A stretch of DNA of 64,000 nucleotides, taken from the NCBI RefSeq assembly GCF_029589435.1, contig NZ_JARRAG010000002.1, forward strand, positions 2,728,001 to 2,792,000, written 5' to 3'. The notes below the pieces were generated by a model, which saw nothing but the letters and a program-made list of their open reading frames with translations, searched no databases and was not told the origin of the DNA. The position numbers and the translations under genes are program-made. Shown one piece after another: positions 36,818-45,445 of this stretch. Position 1 is the stretch's first letter; the number at the start of each line of letters is the position of its first letter. Source of the DNA: Paludisphaera mucosa (GTDB lineage Bacteria; Planctomycetota; Planctomycetia; Isosphaerales; Isosphaeraceae).

Positions 36818-39754
36818 TCAGGGCTTACGGACGAGCCGGGCGGCGAGGTCGCGGACGAACTCCGGCGGCGCGAGCGGGAGAGTCCCCGAGGCGGGTCGGA
36901 CGACGTCCGTGCGGACCACGAGGCCCTGGAACGTGTCCCACCATTCGACGCTCCAGGCGTCGGTCGAGGCGGTGGGGACTTTCAGGGTCAGGCCCGCGCG
37001 GGGGGCCGGGGAGGTTCCGTCGTAAGGGTCGCGCCAGGTGCTGCGGCGGTCGTGGACCCAGAGGACCATCAGGTCGTCGCCGGCGATCCCCAGGGCGTCG
37101 ACGTCGGGGAAGCGGCTGGAGCGGTACGCCGGCAGGGTGATGGAGCGGACCTGCATCCAGTCGCCTTCCAGGTTGGCGATCGCCAGCTCGTGGCGGCCGG
37201 CGGGGACCTCGACGGCGACCTCCTCGTCGTACGAGGCGACCCAGACCTTGTAGGGCTGCAAGAGCCTCGCCGACTTCCACGGACCCTTGCCGGGCTCGCC
37301 GGCGGGAAGCGGTCGGTTCACGGCCTCGCGGCCGTCGACGGCGATCCGCAGGCGCGCCCCCGAGCAGACGTCGCCGATGCGGACGAGGACCTTGCCGGGC
37401 TTCGGCATGTCGAGCGTCCAGACGACCTCGGAATACAGCTCCTTGCCGTCGCCCCCGCGCTTCGGGCTGCCGAGCGTCTGGGCGATCGGCCCCCCCTGCA
37501 CCGTCCCGTCCTGGAGCGCCTGGTAGTGGTTTCCCGGCGACCGGCCCCAGCCCTCGGTCGCGACGAGGGTCAGGTCCTGGAACGTCTCGACGCCGCCGGG
37601 CGGGGCCGCGACGGCGATGGCCTCGATGGGCTTCATGGGGTTCTTCGTCCAGTCGATCGCGTCGGCGAACTTCCGGACGGGGGTCAGGACGTGATAGACG
37701 TCGCGGGGGTGGACGTAGCTGTCCCAGTACCAGAGCATCGCGGTCCCCGCCGCGCCCGAGGCGACCGACGCCCACGCGCCGTTGTGCATGTTGAGCCCGT
37801 GGCCCTGGGGGTCCCACTTCTGGTCGCCGGTCTGCCAGTCGATGCCGAATTCGGCGAGCAGGTAGGGCTTGCCGAACTTGAGGTTCGCCACGGCCTCGCG
37901 GCGGATCTTGGCGGTGAAGTCGAGGACGTCGCCGGCCTGACCGTACATGTGCGTCATGGTGAAGTCGACGTTGCGGTCGTTCCAGATCGGCGGCGTGCCG
38001 TAGCTGGTGCTGACGAGCCGGCGGTTGGGGTCGATCTCACTGAGATAGGCGGCCATCTCGCGGGTCCAGGCCTCGACGGCCGGGGTCGGCTCGACCTCGT
38101 TCCAGAACTCCCAGGCGAAGACGAACGGCGAGTGGCCCCAGCGGGCGACGAGGTACCGCAGCCGCTGCTTGTAGAGCTTGCGGGCCGTGGCGTCGGTCCA
38201 GAAATCCTCGGGTTTGGAGCAGGGGCCGCCGTTGCGGGCGTTGTAGGGGTTGCTGACCCAGCTCCCCTCGTTGAAGTAGCCGCCCACCTTGAACTCGCCG
38301 TAGGTGCCGATGCAGTACATCAGGCGGACGCCGTGCGTCTCGGCGATGCGCAGGACCTCGTCGAGCCGCCAGGCGTTGTCGAGCGCGTAGCGGCCGAGGC
38401 CCTGGTACGAGCCGGTCCCGGCCTTGGGCGTCGGGTTGGGGCTCCATTCCAGCCCCTTCTCGTTGAACGCGAGCCAGAGCCGGGCCCAGTTGCCGCCGGC
38501 CTTGCCCAGCGCTCCGAACCAGTTCTCGTAGCTCGCCAGCGGGTTTCGCGCGTTCGCCCAGCAGACGTTCTCGCCGATCGCGAAGTACGGCGAGCCGTCG
38601 TCGAACGCGAAGTAACGCGGCGATTTGGCCGCGACCCGGACGAAGCCCGGCGACTTCGAGGCGACCGCCAGGAACGTCAGGGCTTCGGAGCGGACCTCAC
38701 CGCTGGCGTCCTTGACCTTGAGCGTGACAGTGTGCGGCCCGGCGATCGTCGGTGCGTAGCGGACGCGGAAGCCGGCCGCCCCGGCCGCCTTGAGCGTCTC
38801 GGCGCCGTTCCGCGTCTCGACCCGGAACGGGATGTGATAATATCCCGGCACGTTCACCTTCCGGCCGTCGGGCGCGGCGACCTCGGCGTCGACGGCGACC
38901 TGCCCGGGGTCGAACGGGTTGTCGTAGCGGGCGTGGACGTCGGCGTCGAGCGTCACCGTGGCGAAGACGTCGACCCGTTCGCGATCGAGCCGGGCCGATG
39001 CGACGGCCAGCGGCCGGGCGTCCCCTTGGGCGAGGACGCCGACCTTGCGGGCTTCTTTATCGAGGGCCCCGGCGGCCTCGGCGCGTAGGCTCACGCCGAA
39101 CCGGATGGGTTTGCGCGCCAGGACCTCGCCGCCGCTCGTGGTCATCAGCAGGCTGAACAGCGGCGAGTCGAATTTGCGGTCGTCCTGGAGCTGCATCTGC
39201 ACGTCGCGAGGGGCGATCCGCAGGCCCCCCGCACCGGGGCGTTCCAGCCCCAGCCACTCCGGCCGGCCGCTCCAGGCGACGTAGCGGTCGGCGTTCAACG
39301 CGGCCGGCAGGACGCCGCGCTCGCCACTCTGGTCGCCGACGAGATACGTGGTCTTGCCGGCGTGCTCGGCGGTCGCCAGGGAGCCCCGGAGGACCACGGC
39401 CTCCAGCTCGACGTCGCGGTCGGGGATCAGTTCGAATTCCAGGGTCGCGCCGTCGCGCTCCCGGATGATCCGCTCGATCAGGACGCCGGACAGGGCGCCG
39501 CTCAGGGGCATCGTGTAGGTCGTCGTCGCGCCCGCCTTGTGGACCTTGACCTTCGCCGGGTCGACGGCCCGCTGATTCGCCAGGTCGCCGCTCCACCCCG
39601 GCTTGACCACCGAGACCGCCAGGTCCGAGAGGTAGGCCGCGTCCCCGACGCGGACCCCGACGACCCCGCGGGCGTCGGCCTCGACGGCGAGCTGGCCGTA
39701 CGAGGATGAGGGGATCAGGGCGACGAGCAGGACGATCCAGGGCGCGGTCTTCAT
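36818..39754 (-). CDS. Secreted glycoside hydrolase, DUF5060/GH5-like (clan GH-A)
   Basis: A 978-residue protein with a signal peptide (first 20 residues). An N-terminal beta domain precedes a DUF5060-like Ig domain (PGYYHIPFRVETR, KVKDASGEVRSEA). The (beta/alpha)8 barrel covers about residues 380-720, with the acid/base Glu in FVFAWEFWNEVEP and the probable nucleophile Glu in PYLLAEFGIDW. A C-terminal beta domain follows. It should cut a plant or algal polysaccharide; the linkage is not predictable. The gene ends the agmatine gene block on the same strand but is not obviously linked to it. Confidence 0.85.
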   Translation of the reverse strand: MKTAPWIVLLVALIPSSSYGQLAVEADARGVVGVRVGDAAYLSDLAVSVVKPGWSGDLANQRAVDPAKVKVHKAGATTTYTMPLSGALSGVLIERIIRERDGATLEFELIPDRDVELEAVVLRGSLATAEHAGKTTYLVGDQSGERGVLPAALNADRYVAWSGRPEWLGLERPGAGGLRIAPRDVQMQLQDDRKFDSPLFSLLMTTSGGEVLARKPIRFGVSLRAEAAGALDKEARKVGVLAQGDARPLAVASARLDRERVDVFATVTLDADVHARYDNPFDPGQVAVDAEVAAPDGRKVNVPGYYHIPFRVETRNGAETLKAAGAAGFRVRYAPTIAGPHTVTLKVKDASGEVRSEALTFLAVASKSPGFVRVAAKSPRYFAFDDGSPYFAIGENVCWANARNPLASYENWFGALGKAGGNWARLWLAFNEKGLEWSPNPTPKAGTGSYQGLGRYALDNAWRLDEVLRIAETHGVRLMYCIGTYGEFKVGGYFNEGSWVSNPYNARNGGPCSKPEDFWTDATARKLYKQRLRYLVARWGHSPFVFAWEFWNEVEPTPAVEAWTREMAAYLSEIDPNRRLVSTSYGTPPIWNDRNVDFTMTHMYGQAGDVLDFTAKIRREAVANLKFGKPYLLAEFGIDWQTGDQKWDPQGHGLNMHNGAWASVASGAAGTAMLWYWDSYVHPRDVYHVLTPVRKFADAIDWTKNPMKPIEAIAVAAPPGGVETFQDLTLVATEGWGRSPGNHYQALQDGTVQGGPIAQTLGSPKRGGDGKELYSEVVWTLDMPKPGKVLVRIGDVCSGARLRIAVDGREAVNRPLPAGEPGKGPWKSARLLQPYKVWVASYDEEVAVEVPAGRHELAIANLEGDWMQVRSITLPAYRSSRFPDVDALGIAGDDLMVLWVHDRRSTWRDPYDGTSPAPRAGLTLKVPTASTDAWSVEWWDTFQGLVVRTDVVRPASGTLPLAPPEFVRDLAARLVRKP

Positions 39755-39781
39755 CGACGAGCCTTTCGCGAAAGAGCGGGG

Positions 39782-40897
39782 TCAGCCTCCGGTCGGCTCG
39801 GCCGGCTGCTGCTGGGAGAGGCAGTGGAGGGTGCCGAGGCCCAGGACCAGGTCGACGCAGTGGATCCCCACGATGCTCCGGCCCGGGAACAGCTCGGCGA
39901 GGGTGTTGAGCGCGACCCGATCATTCGGGTCGTTGAAGGTGGGGACGATCACGACGCCATCGGCGATGTAGAAGTTCGCATAGCTCGCCGGCAGGACGTC
40001 GCCCTCGAAGGTCACGGGCGCGGGCATCGGCAGCTCGACGACGCGCAGGGGCTCGCCGTCCTGGTCGCGGGCCTCGCGGAGCCGGCGCAGGTTGTCCTGG
40101 AGCGGCTCGTGGTTCGGGTCGTCGACGTTCGGCTCGACGACGGCGACGACGGTCCTCGCGTCGACGAACCGGGCGATGTCGTCAACGTGGCCGTGGGTGT
40201 CGTCGCCGTGGACGCCCCGCCCGAGCCAGACGACGTTCGAGACGCCCAGATTCTCGGCGAAGACGCGCTCGTATCCCGCGCGGTCCAGGCCGGGGTTGCG
40301 CTCCTGGACGTCGCTGAGGAGGCATTCCTCGGTCGTCAGCAGCGTCCCCCGGCCGTTGACGTCGATCGAGCCACCTTCCAGCACGACGCGCCGAGGGGCG
40401 CCGTCGATCTCGACGCGCGGGGCCCAGCGATGGAGGCCCGTCTCCTCGGCGATCCGGCGGCCCAGTCGCCTGTCCTCGTGATAGTTGTCGTACTTGGCCC
40501 AGGCGTTGAACTTCCAGTTGACCATCGCGACAGGGCCGGCCGGCTCGCCCTCGACGCCGCTGGGGGCGCCGTCGCGGACGACGAACGTGGGGCCCGAGTC
40601 GCGGAGCCAGACGCGATCCGTCGCCGCCTTGAAGAAGCGGACGCGTTCCAGGTTCACGCCGGCTTTTTCGAGGACCTTCGCCGCCGCACGCTTCATCGCG
40701 CCGTCGGCGACGACCACGACGACCGACTTCTCGTGACGGCTCAGGACGCGGACGATCTCGGAGTAGACCCAGGGCGTCGGGGCGAACTTGCCGGGCCAGT
40801 CCTCGTGGTTGTAGGGCCAGGCGATCCAGGTCGCCTCGTGCGGCTCCCATTCGGCGGGCATACGGAATCCGAGCTGGGCGGGCGTGGGGCTGGTCAT
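39782..40897 (-). CDS. aguA: Agmatine deiminase
   Basis: A 371-residue member of the guanidine-modifying superfamily. RMPAEWEPHEATWIAWPYN is the family opening, WLRDSGPTF and LEGGSIDVNGRGTLLTTEE are core motifs, HGHVDDIARF carries the catalytic His and Asp, and LGTLHCLSQQQ the nucleophilic Cys near residue 359. It converts agmatine to N-carbamoylputrescine and ammonia. The next enzyme of the pathway is encoded 295 bases upstream on the same strand. The gene symbol rests on the pair. Confidence 0.97.
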   Translation of the reverse strand: MTSPTPAQLGFRMPAEWEPHEATWIAWPYNHEDWPGKFAPTPWVYSEIVRVLSRHEKSVVVVVADGAMKRAAAKVLEKAGVNLERVRFFKAATDRVWLRDSGPTFVVRDGAPSGVEGEPAGPVAMVNWKFNAWAKYDNYHEDRRLGRRIAEETGLHRWAPRVEIDGAPRRVVLEGGSIDVNGRGTLLTTEECLLSDVQERNPGLDRAGYERVFAENLGVSNVVWLGRGVHGDDTHGHVDDIARFVDARTVVAVVEPNVDDPNHEPLQDNLRRLREARDQDGEPLRVVELPMPAPVTFEGDVLPASYANFYIADGVVIVPTFNDPNDRVALNTLAELFPGRSIVGIHCVDLVLGLGTLHCLSQQQPAEPTGG

Positions 40898-41052
40898 GGA
40901 GAGGTCCGGGCGTGGTGGGCGTCGAGCGGGGCTGGCCGCCCTGGGCCTGGAAAAATGTTCGGATGCAATCGCCGATCCTGGTTCATTCTCTCCAGGGTGG
41001 GATGCTGTGCGCCGAGCCGACGCTCGGGCGTCCCGGCAGACCTGGCTCGAGG

Positions 41053-41074
41053 CGGTCGAAATAAAAAAAATTCG
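41053..41074. terminator. Short hairpin with A-rich loop
   Basis: GTCGAA and TTCGAC flank a 10-base A-rich spacer in the 295-base gap between aguB and aguA. It could be a weak terminator or an attenuation site. No other feature was seen in this gap. Confidence 0.3.
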
Positions 41075-41192
41075 ACGACCGAAGCCAAATCCTGGAGCCG
41101 ATTTCTGATCTTAGGTAGTTTACATGTAAGCGTTTGCGTCGATCGGGTTCGATGGTCGTCCGGGCGCACGAACCCAATCTCCGTGACGGCGC

Positions 41193-42086
41193 TCAGGACC
41201 CGTCCAGGAACCGCTGGGTGATCGGCGCGTAGGCGTCGATGCGGCGGTCGCGGAGGAAGGGCCAGTTGCGGCGGGTCTCTTCCTGGAGGCGGGGGTCGCA
41301 CTCGACGACCAAGATCTCCTCGCGGTCGCGGCTCGCCCGCGCGAGGACGCGGCCGAAGGGGTCGGCCAGGAACGAGCCGCCCCAGAACTCGATGCCGCCG
41401 TCGGCCGCCCCTTCGTGGCCGATGCGATTGATCGCCCCCACGAAGACGCCGTTGGCGATCGCGTGGGCGCGCTGCATGGTCTCCCACGCGGACGCCTGGG
41501 CCTCGCCGAACTCGGCCTTCTCGCTGGGGTGCCAGCCGATCGCCGTGGGGTAGAAGAGGACTTCCGAGCCCTGCAAGGCCGTCAACCGGGCGGCTTCGGG
41601 GTACCACTGGTCCCAGCAGACGAGCGTGCCGACGCGGGCGTGCTTCGTCTCGAAGCTCTTGAAGCCGAGGTCGCCGGGGGTGAAGTAGTACTTCTCGTAG
41701 TACAGCGGGTCGTCGGGGATGTGCATCTTGCGGTAGCGGCCGACGAGCGAGCCGTCGACGTCGAGCACGACGGCCGTGTTGTGGTACACGCCGGCCGTCC
41801 GACGCTCGAAGATCGAGCCGACGACCGTCATCTTCGCCTCGCGGGCGACCTTCGCCAGGGCCTCGGTGGTCGGCCCGGGGATCGGCTCGGCGAGGTCGAA
41901 CACCGCCGCGTCCTCGGTCTGGCAGAAGTAGGGCGTCAGGAACAGCTCGGGCAGGCAGGCGACCTGCACCCCTTTCGACGCCGCGTCGCGCAGCATCTCC
42001 GACGCCCGACGCAGGTTGTCGTCGGGGTCGGCCGAGCACCTCATCTGGATCAATCCCACGCGGAACGGCGGGCGGTTCGCCCTCAT
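41193..42086 (-). CDS. aguB: N-carbamoylputrescine amidase (nitrilase superfamily)
   Basis: A 297-residue carbon-nitrogen hydrolase. The catalytic Glu is at 47 (CLPELFLTPYF), Lys at 120 (GRYRKMHIPDDP) and Cys at 157 (LVCWDQWYPEAAR). YYFTPGDLGF and the PFLRDRRIDAY end are typical of the plant-like AguB group. It hydrolyses N-carbamoylputrescine to putrescine, CO2 and ammonia, completing agmatine degradation begun by the neighbouring deiminase. The arginine decarboxylase that would feed it is not in the window. Confidence 0.95.
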   Translation of the reverse strand: MRANRPPFRVGLIQMRCSADPDDNLRRASEMLRDAASKGVQVACLPELFLTPYFCQTEDAAVFDLAEPIPGPTTEALAKVAREAKMTVVGSIFERRTAGVYHNTAVVLDVDGSLVGRYRKMHIPDDPLYYEKYYFTPGDLGFKSFETKHARVGTLVCWDQWYPEAARLTALQGSEVLFYPTAIGWHPSEKAEFGEAQASAWETMQRAHAIANGVFVGAINRIGHEGAADGGIEFWGGSFLADPFGRVLARASRDREEILVVECDPRLQEETRRNWPFLRDRRIDAYAPITQRFLDGS

Positions 42087-42257
42087 GCGCGTCGAGCCTC
42101 GAAACCTACAAGTCTGTGAAATCGCTTTCCCAAGGACATGTTACCAATACGCCCACCGACCGGCTAACGCGCACCGCCGAAACCCGGCGGCGTACGACCG
42201 GCGATGTGGCGGCGAATCCGCCGGCCGTCGAGTGTCGGCTCGCACCGACTGCGCGGC

Positions 42258-43142
42258 TCATCTTGTGAAGAGCCAGGTCGCGGCCTCGCGGGCAATTTCG
42301 TCCGGTACGGAGTGAGGACCGACGAATTCACGGTAGGCGACCTCGTAGCCCGCGTCCCGGAGTTTCGGCAAGATCACGCGACTGCAACGCTCCATCGGCA
42401 GGACCGAGTCGTTCGTCCCGTGTGAGAGGTAGATGCGGGGCCGACCGTGCCGCTTTCCCGGCGCCATGAAGCCGGGCGAGAAAGCGATCACCCGGGTGAA
42501 CAGGTCGCCGTTGGTCAGCCCCAACGAGAGCGCGTAGCTGGCACCGTCGGAGAACCCGCACACGACCACGCGATCCGGGTCGACCGAACATCGGCCGAAT
42601 GTCTGAGCTAGCGACTGCTGGATGACCTCGACGTCCGGACCGAAGCTACCAAGAATGGCGTCCCAGGTCCGGCCGCGGGACGAAGGGGCCAGCAAAATCA
42701 GGCCGGCGTCGTCGGCCTGCCCTCGAAGCAGAGCGATTCCGTCTTTCGCGTCGCCGCGCGCCCCGTGGAGCACGACGACCAGCGGCGCGGGCCGCTTGGG
42801 CCGGTAACCGACGGGCACGTACAACAGGCCGTCTCGAATTTCGTCCATGCCGAGCCGATGCAGCCCGGCCGCGGCAGCCTCCGTCAGACGTCCTGGCCGA
42901 GCGGAGAGTCGGCCGCCGTCTCCCTCGGAACCATCCAGGGTCGATCGTCCGGCCCTCATAAGCGCCTTGATCTCCTCGGTGCCATCGACGGGCTCGGCTT
43001 CACCCATCCACGAGACAGCCGCGACGGCCGCCGCCCCGACGACCGAGAGAAACAGCGTCATCCACGGCGGCCGGTCCGCGGATCGACTTTTATCCCGAAT
43101 CCAAGAGGAACCCCACCGCATCCCGCATCCCCCGCCCCCCAT
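42258..43142 (-). CDS. Membrane-anchored alpha/beta hydrolase (PHB depolymerase/esterase type)
   Basis: Up to 294 residues. A hydrophobic segment (WMTLFLSVVGAAAVAAVSWM) near the start would export or anchor it. The fold is shown by LVVVLHGARGD (oxyanion), VVCGFSDGASYA (nucleophile Ser), LSHGTNDSVLP (Asp) and EFVGPHSVP (His). This resembles the LpqC/PHB depolymerase and carboxylesterase group. The true start is uncertain: internal Met at 43121 is another option. The substrate is unknown. It is a lone gene, divergent from the RidA operon. Confidence 0.8.
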   Translation of the reverse strand: MGGGGCGMRWGSSWIRDKSRSADRPPWMTLFLSVVGAAAVAAVSWMGEAEPVDGTEEIKALMRAGRSTLDGSEGDGGRLSARPGRLTEAAAAGLHRLGMDEIRDGLLYVPVGYRPKRPAPLVVVLHGARGDAKDGIALLRGQADDAGLILLAPSSRGRTWDAILGSFGPDVEVIQQSLAQTFGRCSVDPDRVVVCGFSDGASYALSLGLTNGDLFTRVIAFSPGFMAPGKRHGRPRIYLSHGTNDSVLPMERCSRVILPKLRDAGYEVAYREFVGPHSVPDEIAREAATWLFTR

Positions 43143-43366
43143 TTCTCCACCGCCGATTCCCTCACCTGTTGTACGGCTGGACGCGCCGGAATGTTAGGAC
43201 CTGAAACTGAGTCGAAGGTCTTGATACCACCATACCCTGGCCAGGCCCCCAGACCGGCCCCGGTTGAATCGCGGGGCTGTCGCCGGTAGGCTCTGTTCGA
43301 CGTCCGCGGGGCCGCGCCCGCCGCTTCCAGATCCTTCCTCCACGCAGAAACAGGGACCTCGCCGCA

Positions 43367-43828
43367 ATGGGAGCCGAAGAACGCCTCGCCGCCTTGAAGC
43401 TGGAGCTGCCCCCCGCCCCGAAGCCGGTGGCGACCTATGTCACGGCCCTGCGCGTGGGCGAGTTCCTCTACGTGTCGGGCCACGGCCCGCTGAAGCCCGA
43501 CGGCACGATGATCTACGGCAAGGTCGGCGACGACCTGGACATGGAGGCCGGGATCGCCGCCGCGAGGCAGACCGGGCTGGCCATCCTGGCGACGCTCAAG
43601 GACCACCTCGGCTCGCTCGACCGCGTCGTGCGATTGGTCAAGACGCTCGGCCTGGTCAACTGCCCGGCCGACTACAAGGACCAGCCCAAGGTCATCAACG
43701 GCTTCTCGAACCTCATGCAAGAGGTCTTCGGCGAGGCCGGCGTGGGCACCCGGAGCGCCTTCGGCGCGGGGTCGCTGCCCGGCGGGATGGCGATCGAGGT
43801 CGAGGCCATCTTCCAGGTCAAGGATTGA
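43367..43828 (+). CDS. RidA family protein (reactive enamine deaminase type)
   Basis: A 153-residue YjgF/RidA protein of the longer subtype, with VGEFLYVSGHGPLKPDG, the core DRVVRLVKTLGLVNCPAD and the C-terminal GTRSAFGAGSLPGGMAIEVE. The usual RidA arginine is seen in GTRSAFG. These proteins clear reactive imines or process sugar-like ligands. It leads a three-gene operon with SDR (7 bases away) and SIS genes, suggesting a small-molecule role linked to sugar metabolism rather than general amine detoxification; this is inference. Confidence 0.88.
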   Translation: MGAEERLAALKLELPPAPKPVATYVTALRVGEFLYVSGHGPLKPDGTMIYGKVGDDLDMEAGIAAARQTGLAILATLKDHLGSLDRVVRLVKTLGLVNCPADYKDQPKVINGFSNLMQEVFGEAGVGTRSAFGAGSLPGGMAIEVEAIFQVKD

Positions 43829-43835
43829 GGCCCCC

Positions 43836-44672
43836 ATGGGTCGCCTCGACGGCTCGCGCTGCCTGATCGTCGGCGGGACCGGCGGCATCGGCCTGGCCTC
43901 GGCCCGGCGGTTCCGCGACGAAGGCGCGCGGGTCGTCGCCTGCGGCCGCTCGCCCGAGACCTGCGCCGCGGCGGCCGCCGACCTCGGGCCCGGCGTCGCC
44001 GTGCTCACGGCCGACGCCGCCGTCCCGGAGGACGTCGACCGGTTGTTCGCCGAGGCGGTCGAGATCCTCGGCGGCCGGCTCGACGTGCTCTTCCACGTCG
44101 CGGGCCTCAGCGGCCGGCGGTTCGGCGACGGGCCCTTGCACGAGTGCTCCGTCGCCGGCTGGGACGCCGTCCTCGACGCCAACGCGCGGTCGACGTTCCT
44201 GACCGACCGCGCGGCCGTCCGGCAAATGTTGATGCAGGAGCCCGATGCCCGCGGCCTGCGCGGCACCGTCCTGAACATGGGGTCGGTGCTGGGCTGGTCG
44301 CCCGCCCCCGACTTCTTCGGGACGATCGCCTACGCGGCGAGCAAGGGGGCCGTCGAGGCGATGACGATCGCCGCGGCCTCGCGGTACGCCCGCGACCGCA
44401 TCCGGTTCAACCTGATCGCCCCGGCCCTGATCGAGACGCCGATGGCCGCGCGGGCCTGCGGCGACCCGGCGATCCTGGCCTATCTGGCGGCCAAGCAGCC
44501 GATGGCCGGCGGCCCCGGCTCGGCCGAGGACTGCGCCGAGGCCGCGCTCTTCCTGTGCGAGCCGGCCTCGCGGTTCACGACGGGCGTCGTCCTGAACGTC
44601 GACGGCGGCTGGTGCGTCTCCGAGGGCCGCCTCCCCGACGCCCCCCCTCCCCCGACCTTCGAGAAACCATGA
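43836..44672 (+). CDS. SDR family oxidoreductase
   Basis: A 278-residue classical short-chain dehydrogenase. IVGGTGGIGLASARRF binds cofactor, HVAGLSG matches the NAG region, and the catalytic Tyr and Lys sit in AYAASKGAVEAMT with the Ser in NMGSVLGW. The C-terminus VVLNVDGGWCVSEG is typical. An Arg after the second strand (CGRSPE) favours NADP. Its stop overlaps the start of the SIS gene by 3 bases. Substrate unknown, probably a sugar derivative from context. Confidence 0.92.
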   Translation: MGRLDGSRCLIVGGTGGIGLASARRFRDEGARVVACGRSPETCAAAAADLGPGVAVLTADAAVPEDVDRLFAEAVEILGGRLDVLFHVAGLSGRRFGDGPLHECSVAGWDAVLDANARSTFLTDRAAVRQMLMQEPDARGLRGTVLNMGSVLGWSPAPDFFGTIAYAASKGAVEAMTIAAASRYARDRIRFNLIAPALIETPMAARACGDPAILAYLAAKQPMAGGPGSAEDCAEAALFLCEPASRFTTGVVLNVDGGWCVSEGRLPDAPPPPTFEKP

Positions 44673-45445
44673 GCGACGACGTCCTCTCCCAGTACCTGCG
44701 CGCCGCCCGCGCGGGGCTTGACGCGATCGAGGCCACCCAGCTCCCGGCCGTCCGCCAGGCGGCGGGGCTGTTCGCCGATGCGATCCTGGCCGACCGGCTG
44801 GTCCACGTCTTCGGCACCGGGCACTCGCGGATGGCCGTCGAGGAAATGTTCCCGCGCTACGGCTCGTTCCCCGGCTTCCACCCGATCGTCGAGCTGTCGA
44901 TGAGCTTCCACAACCCGGTCGTCGGGGCCAACGGCCAGCGCCAGGCGATGTTCCTGGAGAACGTGCAGGGCTTCGGCCCGGTCCTCTGGCGGAACTTCGC
45001 CGTCAGCCCCGCCGACGTGCTGCTCGCCGTCTCCAGCAGCGGCTGCAACGCGGTGACGATCGACGTGGCCGCCGAGGCGAAGCGGCTCGGCATGGCCGTC
45101 GTCGCCCTGACGTCGCGGGCCAACGCCGACGTCTCGACCTCCAAACACGAGTCGGGGCGGAAGCTCCACGAGGTCGCCGACCTGATCCTCGACCACCAGG
45201 CCCCGCCGGGCGACTCGGCCGTCTGGATCGTCGGCCTGTCGACCCCCGTCTCCCCCGTGTCGACCGTGACCGGCTGCACCCTGATCAACCTCGTGAAGGC
45301 CGAGGTCGCCCGCCTCCTGACCGAAGCCGGGAAACCGCCGAAGGTCCTCACGTCCGCCTTCCACCTCGGCCCGGAAGCCGCCCTCCGCCTGTTCGAAGAG
45401 ACCTACGACGACTACCGGCGGCGGATCGGGGTCCTTTACCGCTGA
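44669..45445 (+). CDS. SIS domain-containing protein (sugar phosphate isomerase/binding)
   Basis: A 258-residue protein with an SIS fold: VHVFGTGHSRMAVEEMFPRY carries the phosphosugar-binding loop, and LLAVSSSGCNAVTIDVAAEA and AVVALTSRANAD continue it. It resembles the UPF0309-type group. The ATGA overlap with the SDR stop means coupled translation. It is the last gene of the RidA-SDR-SIS operon; the 3' end overlaps the opposing giant gene by 10 bases. It likely acts on an N-acetyl or phosphorylated sugar. Confidence 0.88.
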   Translation: MSDDVLSQYLRAARAGLDAIEATQLPAVRQAAGLFADAILADRLVHVFGTGHSRMAVEEMFPRYGSFPGFHPIVELSMSFHNPVVGANGQRQAMFLENVQGFGPVLWRNFAVSPADVLLAVSSSGCNAVTIDVAAEAKRLGMAVVALTSRANADVSTSKHESGRKLHEVADLILDHQAPPGDSAVWIVGLSTPVSPVSTVTGCTLINLVKAEVARLLTEAGKPPKVLTSAFHLGPEAALRLFEETYDDYRRRIGVLYR

